IMG/VR virus record: IMGVR_UViG_3300030385_002649
Span: 1 to 64,000 of that record
Direction: 5' to 3' (one strand)
DNA: 64,000 nucleotides
From: a virus
A program made the translations under genes and the position numbers. Under the pieces are notes generated by a model. It did no database searches. It was not told where the DNA came from and saw nothing but the letters and a program-made list of their open reading frames with translations. Positions 7,423-15,670 of the stretch are shown piece after piece (position 1 is the first letter of the stretch; each line of letters begins with the position of its first letter).

Positions 7423-8364
7423 ATGAAATCTGAAGTGAAGACGATGACGAAGACGGTGGCGGGTGAGAGTGATCCGCGCAAGAAACTGCTCGAACGCGCT
7501 ATTAGCCAAGTGGCGGATCAGAAGGCTTTGTTGGAAGCGGATCCTGTTGCGGTTCGTCAAATTCAGGCTGCACAATTGGCGCAGCAAGCTGCCAAGAGTC
7601 GCTTTGATGCTGACGCTCTTTTGGTTAGGGCTGAGAAGGCAGCGGAGGAAGCTGAGCGTTTTCGCCTTGAGCAGATCGAAACCAAGATCGCAGCCGAAAT
7701 TGAGCATCGAGAGAAGCTCATAGAAACCGAGCAACGGTTGGCCGATGAAATGCGCCAAGAGAAGCTCAATGAGGAGAGGCGCACCCTTGAGAATAAGTAC
7801 AAGGAGGGCGAGTTTAGGGAGGCTGCTCTAACCTCTGAACGCCGCGCCGATGAGTTTGCTGAGTGCAAGGCGCGCGAGTTGGGGCTGGACGGGAAAGACG
7901 GAGACGCCGAAAATACCGAAAATACCGAAAGCGGTCCGCTCAGCAGTGAGGAGATTGGCGCTCTCCAATTGATCGCGTTAAGCCCTGAAGGCGCTTGCGA
8001 GCAGTACGCCAGGGTCAAGCTGAACACTATGATCAGCGTTATGGCTAAGATCAACCGTCAATTGGCACGTGCTGTCGCTGATAAGACGAAGATCGCCATC
8101 GATAAGACGCTGGTCGAGCCGGACGAGGAGGCTGATACTCTTTGTCTGATGAACGACACGGTCCGAGACGAGATCTTGGATAGTTATCGTTCGAAGGGTT
8201 GGAATGTAGAAATTATGACTGGTCACCTGGATCATACAATCTACGTATTTGAGCCTTCGGAAATGGGGAAGGCTGATAAGGACGTCGTGAAGGCAGCAGC
8301 TTTGCCACTTGGCGACGTTTTTGATCAGCCAGAGGACGATGAAGTCCTCGAATTCGGAATCTAA
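7423..8364 (+). CDS. Coiled-coil protein between the ubiquitin-like genes
   Basis: Starts at ATG 7423 after agaggaag; an upstream ATG at 7369 lacks such a site. Residues about 15-150 are a long charged helix rich in Glu, Ala, Arg and Lys (for example AEKAAEEAERFRLEQIETKI), strongly coiled-coil. The C-terminal third is folded and ends in an acidic tail (QPEDDEVLEFGI). Position between two ubiquitin-like genes suggests a partner, scaffold or target of the modifier. It contains a copy of AGCCAAGTGG. No enzymatic motif seen. Confidence 0.75.
   Translation: MKSEVKTMTKTVAGESDPRKKLLERAISQVADQKALLEADPVAVRQIQAAQLAQQAAKSRFDADALLVRAEKAAEEAERFRLEQIETKIAAEIEHREKLIETEQRLADEMRQEKLNEERRTLENKYKEGEFREAALTSERRADEFAECKARELGLDGKDGDAENTENTESGPLSSEEIGALQLIALSPEGACEQYARVKLNTMISVMAKINRQLARAVADKTKIAIDKTLVEPDEEADTLCLMNDTVRDEILDSYRSKGWNVEIMTGHLDHTIYVFEPSEMGKADKDVVKAAALPLGDVFDQPEDDEVLEFGI
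7504..7513 (+). other. Polar motif AGCCAAGTGG, copy 3
   Basis: Exact copy, in frame as Ser-Gln-Val-Ala inside the coiled-coil gene 7423-8364. Confidence 0.8.
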
Positions 8365-8365
8365 A

Positions 8366-8393
8366 ACACAACACACAACACACAACACACAAC
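8366..8393 (+). repeat. 7-bp tandem repeat (acacaac) x4
   Basis: Four exact copies of acacaac directly after the stop of the coiled-coil gene and before a hairpin. Two other A/C-rich 7-bp arrays occur at 16314 and 62241. Confidence 0.95.
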
Positions 8394-8401
8394 AACTCAT
8401 T

Positions 8402-8430
8402 GTCCTCCCCCGCATGGTGTGAGGGAGGAC
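8402..8430 (+). terminator. Stem-loop, probable terminator
   Basis: An 8-bp stem gtcctccc / gggaggac closes a 13-base loop, between the coiled-coil gene and the second ubiquitin-like gene. No T-tract follows. Confidence 0.55.
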
Positions 8431-8479
8431 ATGGTTCGAACCGCACTTTTAAGTGCACATTTTTTGGAGAAAATTTCTT

Positions 8480-8779
8480 ATGTCGATTCTTAACAGCTTC
8501 TCAAGCAACAACGCCAACAACGCCAACAACGCCAGCATTGGCTCTTTCACCTTCACCATTCAGTATGGTACGGAGAAGGTTCACGTCGACGTCCGTCCGG
8601 ACGATCCCACCAGCCCCGAGTCGCTCGATGCAGCGCTGAAGGTCTACGCTGGTGCCCTCGGTTACGACTTCTCGCGGCCTGTGACCTGGCGTCGCGGTAG
8701 TGAGAACGTCGAGGCTACGACTCGCCCGCAGGCGGGTGAGACGTACCAAGCTGCGATGTCGCACGAGCAGAAGGGCTAA
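8480..8779 (+). CDS. Ubiquitin-like protein B, paralogue of A
   Basis: A 99-aa near-copy of the protein at 7021. The linker differs (repeated Asn-Asn-Ala instead of Asn runs) but the beta-grasp-like domain is almost identical, and the last 100 or so bases of the two genes match exactly, including the C-terminal Glu-Gln-Lys-Gly. Start ATG 8480 follows tttggag. Two near-identical modifiers suggest recent duplication or gene conversion, or two conjugation variants that differ only in the flexible N-terminus. A strong terminator follows, so like copy A it is isolated as its own transcript. Confidence 0.6.
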   Translation: MSILNSFSSNNANNANNASIGSFTFTIQYGTEKVHVDVRPDDPTSPESLDAALKVYAGALGYDFSRPVTWRRGSENVEATTRPQAGETYQAAMSHEQKG

Positions 8780-8801
8780 ACAACCCTTCTAGTTCAAGAG
8801 C

Positions 8802-8841
8802 GGGGGACGACGGGGTTAATTCCTCGTCGTCCCCCTTCTTT
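8802..8841 (+). terminator. Rho-independent terminator
   Basis: An 11-bp perfect stem gggggacgacg / cgtcgtccccc followed by ttctttt. It has the best T-tract of the terminators in this block. Confidence 0.85.
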
Positions 8842-8873
8842 TAATGTTATCAAGTCACAAGATCGAGGTTGCC

Positions 8874-8902
8874 TTGAAGTTGATCGTGACATCATTTATA
8901 GC
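8874..8902 (+). promoter_or_regulatory. Candidate sigma70-like promoter
   Basis: TTGAAG (8874-8879), a 17-base spacer and TATAGC (8897-8902) lie between the terminator and the E2-like gene at 8987. Four of six bases match in each box. The position, directly after a terminator, supports it. Confidence 0.35.
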
Positions 8903-8986
8903 ATTTAATACCTAGATGGGCGATAATTCAACCTCGTCGCCCTTTAAGGCGCTGACGCATTCAAATTCAACAGTCAGGAGACTACA

Positions 8987-10501
8987 ATGTCTATCTTCTC
9001 GTCTGGTCTAAGTAAAGACAAGCACAACGAGATCTTCAAGAGGGTAGTGGGTACAATCATCCCGATTCCAAGTGAATCAGGCGGCGTGATTGTCATGTGG
9101 GAGAAGGCGCGGCTCAAGATCAGCTGTATCCTTCCCCCAACCACACGAGTCTGTAAAGCCAAATGGACCAAGGTTTCAAACCGTTTCGACCAAAAGGACT
9201 TCGAGATTGACACACCCACGCTAATCATGTCAGGCACCTGTGGGTCTGACTTTGGCGGAGAAACCCCGCCGATTCCAATAGGAGAAAGCAACCGTGCTAT
9301 CGAATTCCGACGCGGGTCACACATCCGAGATAAGGTGTCGCTAGCAGCGCTTAACGTCAACGCCAAAGACCGTATCATGGTCAAGCCGTACCGACTGGCT
9401 AACGTCTACGACAACAGCAACATCTGCTGGGGAGGAAACAGCATCCCCAAAACTCTGCGAGAGGCAAACAATCTCTTCTGGAGCGCGCCGTTCAACTGCG
9501 ACTTTGGCGGGCCATTGCACGACAAGATGTGCAAAAACATCGAGCATATGAAAGATGCCGACATAGGCAACGGTTGTGGAACTGCAAGATTCGTCCACCG
9601 TCAAGCATTGCACTCGGTTTGCCAATGCAGCGAGGGCCGCGCAATACCCCCCCGCGAAGGAAGTTCTTTGTGTAGTTATTGCGGTATGATCTGGCCCGAC
9701 AAGGTTAGCCCAGAAATCGCAGAACGATCCAAAATTGTGGGTGGTCTTAACCTCTGCACTATTGGCTTATGCGACTCAATGGAATGCAGATGTCTGTGTC
9801 AGTGCTGTAGCAACAACTGTCGGTGTGTGTGCACGTGCGACCTCACTGACGCCTTCATCAAAGGTCTCAAGGATTACGCAACGTCTGATGAGAACGGCTC
9901 GCACTGGCAAGACTATTACCCTCTCGGCAGCCTGTCGTGGGAAGACTGGACTCGGCCTATCTGTGGGACACGCTACAATCGTGAAAACCCGCAGTTCATG
10001 TCGTACACCGGAAAGTGTGACGGAGTCTTCATCTCCTATGATAAGAAGTTCGTCTCTAGTCATCCTGAGGATGTCCAACGCAACCACGCTGGGCACAAGT
10101 GTATCATCGGTCTCTATACGATGACTCCGACCGGATACGAGATTGATCTTGGTAAGACTAAGATCAATCTCCCCAGCAAGAAGGTCCTCCAAGTCTACGA
10201 CATGTGGGAGACCCAAGATCAGCGCGTCGAGCGTGAGAACGAAGAATACCGTGTTCGTCAAGAACAAGAACGTGTCCGAGCGGCCCAACTTCGTGAAGAA
10301 CGACTCGCGCTCGTGCAATTGCGACGAATCCGAGACGATAAGGCACGAGCGATTGTCGCCAAGAGTGTTGCTGATACGGAACTCGCCGAGGACAAGGATG
10401 CACTTAGCATCTATACGAATTATTTCCTAAGGTTGGAAAACGCGGCAGTCATCGACGCGATGATCACTGCCGACGAACGACCCATCACTTATCAATACTA
10501 A
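8987..10501 (+). CDS. E2-like candidate with Cys-rich cluster (PRTRC-B-like)
   Basis: A 504-aa protein. Residues about 132-170 (RLANVYDNSNICWGGNSIPK, then a Phe/Trp-rich stretch) resemble my memory of PRTRC protein B, in which an NV..G..C.GN block carries a conserved Cys; here Cys147. PRTRC-B has been discussed as E2-like. Residues about 212-284 hold some fifteen cysteines in pairs (CQC, CSYC, CRCLCQCC, CVCTC), enough for two or more zinc sites and possibly RING- or treble-clef-like. Residues about 405-470 are a coiled coil rich in Arg and Glu. The gene is followed 9 bases later by the JAB gene and then the E1-like gene. The E2 role and the identity of the Cys cluster are inference. Confidence 0.5.
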   Translation: MSIFSSGLSKDKHNEIFKRVVGTIIPIPSESGGVIVMWEKARLKISCILPPTTRVCKAKWTKVSNRFDQKDFEIDTPTLIMSGTCGSDFGGETPPIPIGESNRAIEFRRGSHIRDKVSLAALNVNAKDRIMVKPYRLANVYDNSNICWGGNSIPKTLREANNLFWSAPFNCDFGGPLHDKMCKNIEHMKDADIGNGCGTARFVHRQALHSVCQCSEGRAIPPREGSSLCSYCGMIWPDKVSPEIAERSKIVGGLNLCTIGLCDSMECRCLCQCCSNNCRCVCTCDLTDAFIKGLKDYATSDENGSHWQDYYPLGSLSWEDWTRPICGTRYNRENPQFMSYTGKCDGVFISYDKKFVSSHPEDVQRNHAGHKCIIGLYTMTPTGYEIDLGKTKINLPSKKVLQVYDMWETQDQRVERENEEYRVRQEQERVRAAQLREERLALVQLRRIRDDKARAIVAKSVADTELAEDKDALSIYTNYFLRLENAAVIDAMITADERPITYQY

Positions 10502-10510
10502 GGATAACCA

Positions 10511-11962
10511 ATGTATTATGGTGACGAAGATTCTTATTTCGCAGAGTATTTTGATCATGGGCATGGCGCCCCTAAAAGTGGGAGCACTAACGTGAGCAAC
10601 ACAGAACCTGACAAGTCGAAAGCCGTCTGGCTAAACCGAGGCAACCGGAAGAAGGAACTCCCTCTTCCGTCTGAGATGGCAAACTTCGTCCGAGCCGAGG
10701 ACGGATGTTATGAAGTCATCAGTTCATCGGCGTGGGGTTCGGTAATTATCTCAGTCCGTGACCCTGATGCTAACACCAAGCTCACCCATCACGACAGGAA
10801 GGGAATCAAGCTGATTGACGACTTCCCAGTCCTCCCTAAGGAGCTGTGGGGTCCGATCATCGGATTGTACTTCCACTATTGCAAGCCGCCCAAGAATCAG
10901 TGGGCGAAGAGCGACGATAACGAGGTCAGTGTCGTCCTCCTGCGTCGGATGGATGACCTTTCCAAGTGGAAGGTTGTCGTGCCTAAGCAAATCGTTGATG
11001 GCGCGTCAGTTCGTGCCGACTTCGAGGAGTGCTGCGACATTGTGACCGGTGAGAAGTATGACAGCTTCCCCCCGATTGACAAGGACGATGACGGCAACGA
11101 TGTCTTTTGGGTCCACGCTGGTTCGTCTCACAGTCACAACACAATGGGAGCCTTCTTCTCCTCAACGGACGATGAATCTGAGCTTGGGGTGCCTGGCATG
11201 CACATCGTGGTTGGAAAGATTGACAACAAGAAGGGTGAGTATTGCCCTAAGGCGAGCATCGTTCTCCGAGGCGAGCGTAAGGAGATCGATATTGACGACG
11301 TTGTTGATACGACCCCTTTCAGTGCTGAATTCCACAAGAACTGTCTGGAGTTGGTGACTGAGAAATCGTACTCTTACAACACCACGCCGTACAGTTCTAA
11401 TCGGTATGGCAGTTACAATGGAGGGTACAATGGAGGGTACAACACGACGCCGATTTCTCGGCCTCTGTTCTTGACCGGTGGTCCGATTGATCAGGTTTGG
11501 GTGCCTGATGCTGAGTGGGACAACAAGAACAATTGTTGGACCTATGAGGGTCTTTTGGAGGGCTTTGACGTGGTTACCACGGTCGGCGAGACTGAGTATA
11601 TTGGTCGCGTCACCAAACATGATCTGCTCGGCCTCGGCATCAAGACTGGTACACATAACGGAGTCGAGCACTTTGTTGGATGGGCTAAGCTCAAGACTAC
11701 GGAAGTCCAGGAGTACGACTACGTTGAGTCAGCCTTAGAGGATACTGACGCCATGCTTCCCGTTCTTGATGAGGACGAAAATGAGTTTGGTATCTGGGGT
11801 TATCCTTCCTTACAATTGGCGGATGAGGAGGAAACTGCCAATCTAACAAGACAAAATCTTGATAAGAAGCACGAGGAAAGAGCGCTCACGCGACGTGAAG
11901 CTCTCGCGCAGCTTATCGGCAACCGCCGCCCTAACCCGAACATGCAACCTCCAATCGTTTAG
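10511..11962 (+). CDS. JAB/MPN+ (JAMM) metalloprotease-domain protein (PRTRC-A-like)
   Basis: A 483-aa protein with an exact JAMM signature: His207-Ser-His209, seven residues, Ser217, two residues, Asp220 (in SHSHNTMGAFFSSTDDESEL). This motif binds the catalytic zinc in deubiquitinases such as Rpn11 and in prokaryotic JAB proteins, which cut ubiquitin-like tails. The region around it (residues about 130-270) would be the MPN fold. A Tyr/Asn/Gly-rich linker sits near 295-310, and a second folded domain and an acidic/basic tail follow. In PRTRC systems a JAB protein sits beside ThiF and the ubiquitin-like protein, as here. It may remove the phage modifier or a host one. Confidence 0.8.
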   Translation: MYYGDEDSYFAEYFDHGHGAPKSGSTNVSNTEPDKSKAVWLNRGNRKKELPLPSEMANFVRAEDGCYEVISSSAWGSVIISVRDPDANTKLTHHDRKGIKLIDDFPVLPKELWGPIIGLYFHYCKPPKNQWAKSDDNEVSVVLLRRMDDLSKWKVVVPKQIVDGASVRADFEECCDIVTGEKYDSFPPIDKDDDGNDVFWVHAGSSHSHNTMGAFFSSTDDESELGVPGMHIVVGKIDNKKGEYCPKASIVLRGERKEIDIDDVVDTTPFSAEFHKNCLELVTEKSYSYNTTPYSSNRYGSYNGGYNGGYNTTPISRPLFLTGGPIDQVWVPDAEWDNKNNCWTYEGLLEGFDVVTTVGETEYIGRVTKHDLLGLGIKTGTHNGVEHFVGWAKLKTTEVQEYDYVESALEDTDAMLPVLDEDENEFGIWGYPSLQLADEEETANLTRQNLDKKHEERALTRREALAQLIGNRRPNPNMQPPIV

Positions 11963-11971
11963 GAGAATACT

Positions 11972-12718
11972 ATGAAAATCGACCACGCAATCATTATCGG
12001 AGCCGGTGGTACTGGCTCACACCTCATCGAACCCCTCGTCCGACTGCTGCATTATCATGAGGATGGCACCAAGTCAATCACTGTTATCGATGGTGACCAG
12101 TACGAGGACTCCAACTCGACCCGCCAACTGTTCAGCAAAGAACTGATGGGGGTCAACAAGGCCGAGGCCCAGGGTCGCAAGATTGACTTCGCTGAGCTTC
12201 GGATCGTCCCAGAGTACGTCAACGACCTCAAGATGCGACGCGTCATGAACGAGATCGGAGCCGCTGAAGACGACATGATCCTTCTGATCCTTGCGGTGGA
12301 CAACCATGCCACCCGCAGCGCGGTCATGAAGATGTTGACGAGCGATGAATACCAGAACTTCGCTGTCCTATCACCGGGCAACGATTTCAGCCACGGCCAA
12401 GTGGTGTGTTGGGCTCGCATCAATGGGGAGGACAAGACTCAGCACCCGTTCGAGAGATACCCGCTCCTTGAATTCCCCGAGGACAACATTCCTGGGTTGG
12501 GTTGCGCGGAGGAAGCTGTTAGCACTCCTCAGTTGATCATGGCCAACGCTCTGGCAGCGGTCTCGACCAATCTCTACGTGTCTAACATCTTGGATAACAA
12601 GCCGATCCCTGATGAGATCCACTTCAACGTGTATAGCCTCAAGATTGTCCCGTCCGAGGGCACTGAGGTCATTCTCGCCTTAGAAACTGGCGAAACCTCC
12701 GAAGTCCTAGCTGGATGA
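11972..12718 (+). CDS. ThiF/E1-like adenylyltransferase (PRTRC ThiF-like)
   Basis: Rossmann motif GAGGTGSH at residues 10-17, an acidic strand end at Asp40, then NSTRQLF with Arg51 and NKAEA with Lys63: the ATP-binding set of ThiF/MoeB/E1 enzymes, which adenylate the C-terminal Gly of a beta-grasp protein. Cys178 (in PGLGCAEEA) is placed like the conserved Cys of PRTRC ThiF proteins and may form the thioester. At 248 aa it is a minimal E1 without the zinc CxxC of MoeB. It is 9 bases after the JAB gene and overlaps the next gene by ATGA, so the three genes are probably co-transcribed. It carries a GGCCAAGTGG variant motif. Confidence 0.88.
   Translation: MKIDHAIIIGAGGTGSHLIEPLVRLLHYHEDGTKSITVIDGDQYEDSNSTRQLFSKELMGVNKAEAQGRKIDFAELRIVPEYVNDLKMRRVMNEIGAAEDDMILLILAVDNHATRSAVMKMLTSDEYQNFAVLSPGNDFSHGQVVCWARINGEDKTQHPFERYPLLEFPEDNIPGLGCAEEAVSTPQLIMANALAAVSTNLYVSNILDNKPIPDEIHFNVYSLKIVPSEGTEVILALETGETSEVLAG
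12395..12404 (+). other. Polar motif variant GGCCAAGTGG
   Basis: One base from the consensus, read as Gly-Gln-Val-Val inside the ThiF-like gene. Confidence 0.65.
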
Positions 12719-12918
12719 CTGAGGCTCAGTTTGCCTGCCAGGTGGCTGAAATCCTGGCGGGCATGGGGAGGGACGATCTGGACGACAACGGAGTCGTCCT
12801 TCCTTTTCGGGGCCTTTCTCGTCCTGCTGTCCAAATTGTGGACAATTTAGTTACGGTTGTCGTTCAAGATAACGGCGGACAACCACAAACCTTTCAACTC
12901 CACGCTAAAAAGCTCTAG
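12715..12918 (+). CDS. Small protein coupled to the E1-like gene, 67 aa
   Basis: ATG 12715 overlaps the stop of the ThiF-like gene (ATGA). The first 30 residues are helical and acidic, the rest are strands ending QTFQLHAKKL. The tight coupling marks it as a likely part of the ubiquitin-like module. No family recognised. Confidence 0.65.
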   Translation: MTEAQFACQVAEILAGMGRDDLDDNGVVLPFRGLSRPAVQIVDNLVTVVVQDNGGQPQTFQLHAKKL

Positions 12919-12926
12919 GAGGATTT

Positions 12927-14426
12927 ATGACGACTGTTACTCAAAAGACCAAGAAAGCGCTAATTCCGGGCCTCAAAACGGAAGAAACCCCGCCACCCTT
13001 GCCTGCTCCACTCCCTGCTTTGCCTGGCTCGGTTGGCGCTAATTCTTCCACGTTCGGCAGGCATAAGGTTAACTATGAGCAGTTGCTGCTCATGGATACG
13101 CCGAAGTTCGTCGCAACTGGGAAAAACAATTACATCCAAAAAAACGCAATAGTTCACGTGACTGGTATCTCCGGTTGTGGGATGTACAAAACGTTCTTCT
13201 TCAAGGGCAAGCCCAAATGGGCTTATGCGAACGGCCTAACGCCGGTCTTTGAGGGCAAGCCTGAAGAGACCTATGAGAAGGAGCTTGGTGAGCACGAGGT
13301 CGGTCATCAAAAACTCGACCTCTATGCTGGATTTACTAATGGTGTCCCTAACGCAGTCGTTGGTTCCATAGCTAAGGGAACTCGAATCAACGTAGTCGAC
13401 GAAACCTCGTGTGGTTTATGGAAGGCGCTCTATAGGGAAGGTCAGAAGCTGTGGGTCTACTCCGCAGGGTTGATCCTAGTGATCAACGCAACCGCTGATG
13501 GTTGCCAGACCAGCAAAATCCGCACCTTCGAAGTAGACGGGGTTAAGTACGTAGTCAAGGATGGTGCACCTTACAAGAAGGTCGACAAGAGTGGTCAGCC
13601 TGGCGACTATTTCCTTCAACGGATGACGGTTGAGGACACTATGGAAGTTCTGCGCAAGCGTAAGGTGGCTATGGCCTTGTCAGGCGAGAAACCGATGATC
13701 GAAATCCCAAAGGTCATCGAGGAAGTGAAGGGCGCTCGGACGCCTAAACCTCTAACCACATTGGAGAAAGCTTTCATCCAGGAATGGAAGGGTAAGATAA
13801 ACCGAATCGTCGGAAAGCTCAGCGATGAAGCTTTCGTGACGGTTTTGTTGACCTTGGTGCCGAAGGGTAGCAGGCTCAACAAAGTGAAGGTGATGCACGG
13901 TCTCCTGGGCGATAGGTCTCCTTCTATGCGAGCGTGTCACAAGGCTATCAGTGGGGCGGTGGATATCCCTAACATCACTCTCCCTGAGAAGGTAGCTGGT
14001 CCTCTCTTCGGCCCTCTAGCTAAGGCGACAGCTACCAAGAAGCTGGAGCTTAAGGTTAGCGAACTCGAGCTTAAACTTGCTCAGGCGGAGCATAGGCTTG
14101 CTCAGGCGGAGCAGACCAACTATGGTGGCGTCCGTGAGGGTACGGTCACTGAACTGGAGACCACTAAAGGCAAGCTGACAGCGGCGTACATTGATATCGT
14201 AGACGTTCTGGCTGTCCAAGCTCAGGTCATCGAATTCGTCCAGGATAGCCTGGATGGGCTATTGAGTATCGGGGCTCTTGGTACTGGTGACGATGCGAAC
14301 GAACTCCGCAAGTCGTTTGCTTTCCTTCGTCGGACGCTGTCTAATGAGCAGAGTCGGGCTGAAGATTTGGAGGCTCATTCCAAGAAGTACTTGGAGGAGC
14401 ACCTTGGTTGCGATGAAGACTGGTAG
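12927..14426 (+). CDS. Large hypothetical protein with C-terminal coiled coil, 499 aa
   Basis: ATG 12927 follows taggaggattt. After a Pro-rich linker (residues 15-35) come repeated beta segments (for example FFFKGKPKWAYANGLTPVF and LYREGQKLWVYSAGLILVI, both G-x-K/Q-x-W-x-Y-A/S-x-GL) that look like duplicated SH3-like domains. A helical region follows, and residues about 365-415 are a coiled coil with a repeated KLAQAEHRLAQAEQ-like segment. It is last in the run 8987-14426 and could be an adaptor or target of that module. Function unknown. Confidence 0.7.
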   Translation: MTTVTQKTKKALIPGLKTEETPPPLPAPLPALPGSVGANSSTFGRHKVNYEQLLLMDTPKFVATGKNNYIQKNAIVHVTGISGCGMYKTFFFKGKPKWAYANGLTPVFEGKPEETYEKELGEHEVGHQKLDLYAGFTNGVPNAVVGSIAKGTRINVVDETSCGLWKALYREGQKLWVYSAGLILVINATADGCQTSKIRTFEVDGVKYVVKDGAPYKKVDKSGQPGDYFLQRMTVEDTMEVLRKRKVAMALSGEKPMIEIPKVIEEVKGARTPKPLTTLEKAFIQEWKGKINRIVGKLSDEAFVTVLLTLVPKGSRLNKVKVMHGLLGDRSPSMRACHKAISGAVDIPNITLPEKVAGPLFGPLAKATATKKLELKVSELELKLAQAEHRLAQAEQTNYGGVREGTVTELETTKGKLTAAYIDIVDVLAVQAQVIEFVQDSLDGLLSIGALGTGDDANELRKSFAFLRRTLSNEQSRAEDLEAHSKKYLEEHLGCDEDW

Positions 14427-14440
14427 GACTTAGCTTCCTA

Positions 14441-14466
14441 GTCCCGGGCAAGACTATAAACTGCCC
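14441..14466 (+). ncRNA. 26-nt pseudoknot-like element, copy A
   Basis: Stem 1 GTC (14441-14443) pairs with GAC (14452-14454). GGGCA (14446-14450) in its loop pairs with TGCCC (14462-14466) after a linker ending AAAC. Same layout and exact length as the elements at 23347, 23515 and 46443. It lies between genes, 16 bases before the ATG at 14482. Confidence 0.6.
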
Positions 14467-14481
14467 CTCGAAAGATAAATT

Positions 14482-14952
14482 ATGATAGAATATATCAAAG
14501 ATAACCTTGCTTTCACGACAGTATGTCTTGCTATGGCGTCAATTTTTTGTTTCAATATGGCTAGGCGTGTTGAAGTGAGAAGTACAGCGGACATTTTTAA
14601 GACTTCTCAGCCGATCCAGTACGATGACGTTTTCACTCTTGAAGAAAGATCTAAGATCTCGCGGTCGATCAAGTTGAATTTGCACGTTTGGCAGACTGAC
14701 TTCAATCAACCCATGCGGCGGACTAACATTAAGGTTGTCCGTGAGCTGTTTTTACACCCTGATACGGGTCAGTTGCTTGAGGGCTTGTACATCGATGATA
14801 GAAACATCGTCGTGTGGGCTGGTAAGAGTATGGAGGTTCCTGCTCTTTATCATGAGTTCTGTCACATGTACGACCATACGAAAGGGCACGCCAACCCTAA
14901 GTGGCCTGAGTGGGATGCCCGTGGCGATAGGATTGCTGGGATAGCGAGATGA
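14482..14952 (+). CDS. Membrane-anchored zinc metalloprotease-like protein
   Basis: Residues 8-27 (NLAFTTVCLAMASIFCFNMA) form one membrane segment. Near the C-terminus is HEFCH, an HExxH zinc-protease motif, followed by MYDHTKGH with a possible third ligand. At 156 aa it is a small zincin-like protein, with the catalytic part after the anchor. Orientation in the membrane and substrate are unknown. A pseudoknot-like RNA lies just upstream and the gene ends in an ATGA overlap. Enzyme activity is inference from the motif. Confidence 0.65.
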   Translation: MIEYIKDNLAFTTVCLAMASIFCFNMARRVEVRSTADIFKTSQPIQYDDVFTLEERSKISRSIKLNLHVWQTDFNQPMRRTNIKVVRELFLHPDTGQLLEGLYIDDRNIVVWAGKSMEVPALYHEFCHMYDHTKGHANPKWPEWDARGDRIAGIAR

Positions 14953-15461
14953 CCGAAAAGCCACAGGAGCAGGGAAAAGACCTTGTTGAGTGGCTAATTG
15001 AGAGCAGGATGACAAAGGATCAGCCCAATGCGTGTCCGGAGTGTGGGGAAACGGAGACAGGCGTCACTTTTATGCGGTTCGATTGTTTGAACCCTGGTTG
15101 TAAGCACTTTGCTGAGTATCTTGCAACTGATTGGTTGAATAACTTGGTGTATGCTGAGCCACAGTGGGGTCGCATCAGTCGTGAGACTCATGTTGATTTA
15201 ACGAAGAAGTGGACTCAGACCAAGTATCTCGGTTTGTATATTAATCGGGAAGAGGGTGTTGTCTGGGACCTTTGGTACGCTGAGTGGTGGGGCGGCAAGA
15301 TGTTGGTCGCTAATGCGGCGACTGGTGGTCGTGATCAAATTGATCTTGAACATGCTGATGGGTATCTTGCGGATGAGAATACGCGTAGGTATAAGCCTCA
15401 GGTTATTAATTTGATCAACCGTTGGAAGTTCAGCGTGAGGTTCAGGGAACTAGACCTTTGA
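14949..15461 (+). CDS. Zinc-ribbon protein, 170 aa
   Basis: ATG 14949 overlaps the previous stop (ATGA). Residues about 29-52 hold CPEC ... CLNPGC, a four-Cys zinc ribbon. The rest is Trp-rich (YAEWWGGKMLVANAATGG) with mixed strands and helices. Possibly nucleic-acid binding. No family recognised. Confidence 0.65.
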   Translation: MTEKPQEQGKDLVEWLIESRMTKDQPNACPECGETETGVTFMRFDCLNPGCKHFAEYLATDWLNNLVYAEPQWGRISRETHVDLTKKWTQTKYLGLYINREEGVVWDLWYAEWWGGKMLVANAATGGRDQIDLEHADGYLADENTRRYKPQVINLINRWKFSVRFRELDL

Positions 15462-15464
15462 GTT

Positions 15465-15474
15465 AGCCAAGTGG
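15465..15474 (+). other. Polar motif AGCCAAGTGG, copy 4 (intergenic)
   Basis: Exact copy in the 26-base space between the genes ending 15461 and starting 15488, so not shaped by protein coding. Confidence 0.8.
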
Positions 15475-15487
15475 TGCGGGGGTCGTT

Positions 15488-15670
15488 ATGGGGAAATTAA
15501 AATTTAAATCTGTCAAGCAGGTATATAACTTGAAACCTGGAGAGTTGAACTCTGTCCTTGAAACGGACGGCTTGAATATCAAAATCAAGTGTGGAACTGA
15601 TGCCTGCATTGCGGCTCGGATCCTGAGAGTTTTAGCTTCAAGAATTGATCAAGCTAGAAATGAACACTAA
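15488..15670 (+). CDS. Hypothetical protein, 60 aa
   Basis: ATG 15488 follows gggggtc. A small basic-then-mixed protein (KFKSVKQVYNLKPGELNSVL). It overlaps the next gene by 11 bases. No family recognised. Confidence 0.55.
   Translation: MGKLKFKSVKQVYNLKPGELNSVLETDGLNIKIKCGTDACIAARILRVLASRIDQARNEH

Noticed and set aside
6964-7758. 264-codon reverse-strand ORF across the first ubiquitin-like gene
   Set aside because: It crosses a terminator and two forward genes with good ribosome sites, and its sequence is Arg/Leu-rich shadow.
8305-8314. Reverse-strand copy of the AGCCAAGTGG motif (ccacttggcg)
   Set aside because: It differs at one position and is the only near match I noticed on that strand, consistent with chance.
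14441-14466. preQ1 riboswitch
   Set aside because: A small H-type pseudoknot with A-rich linker is similar in outline, but the preQ1 core sequence is not there.
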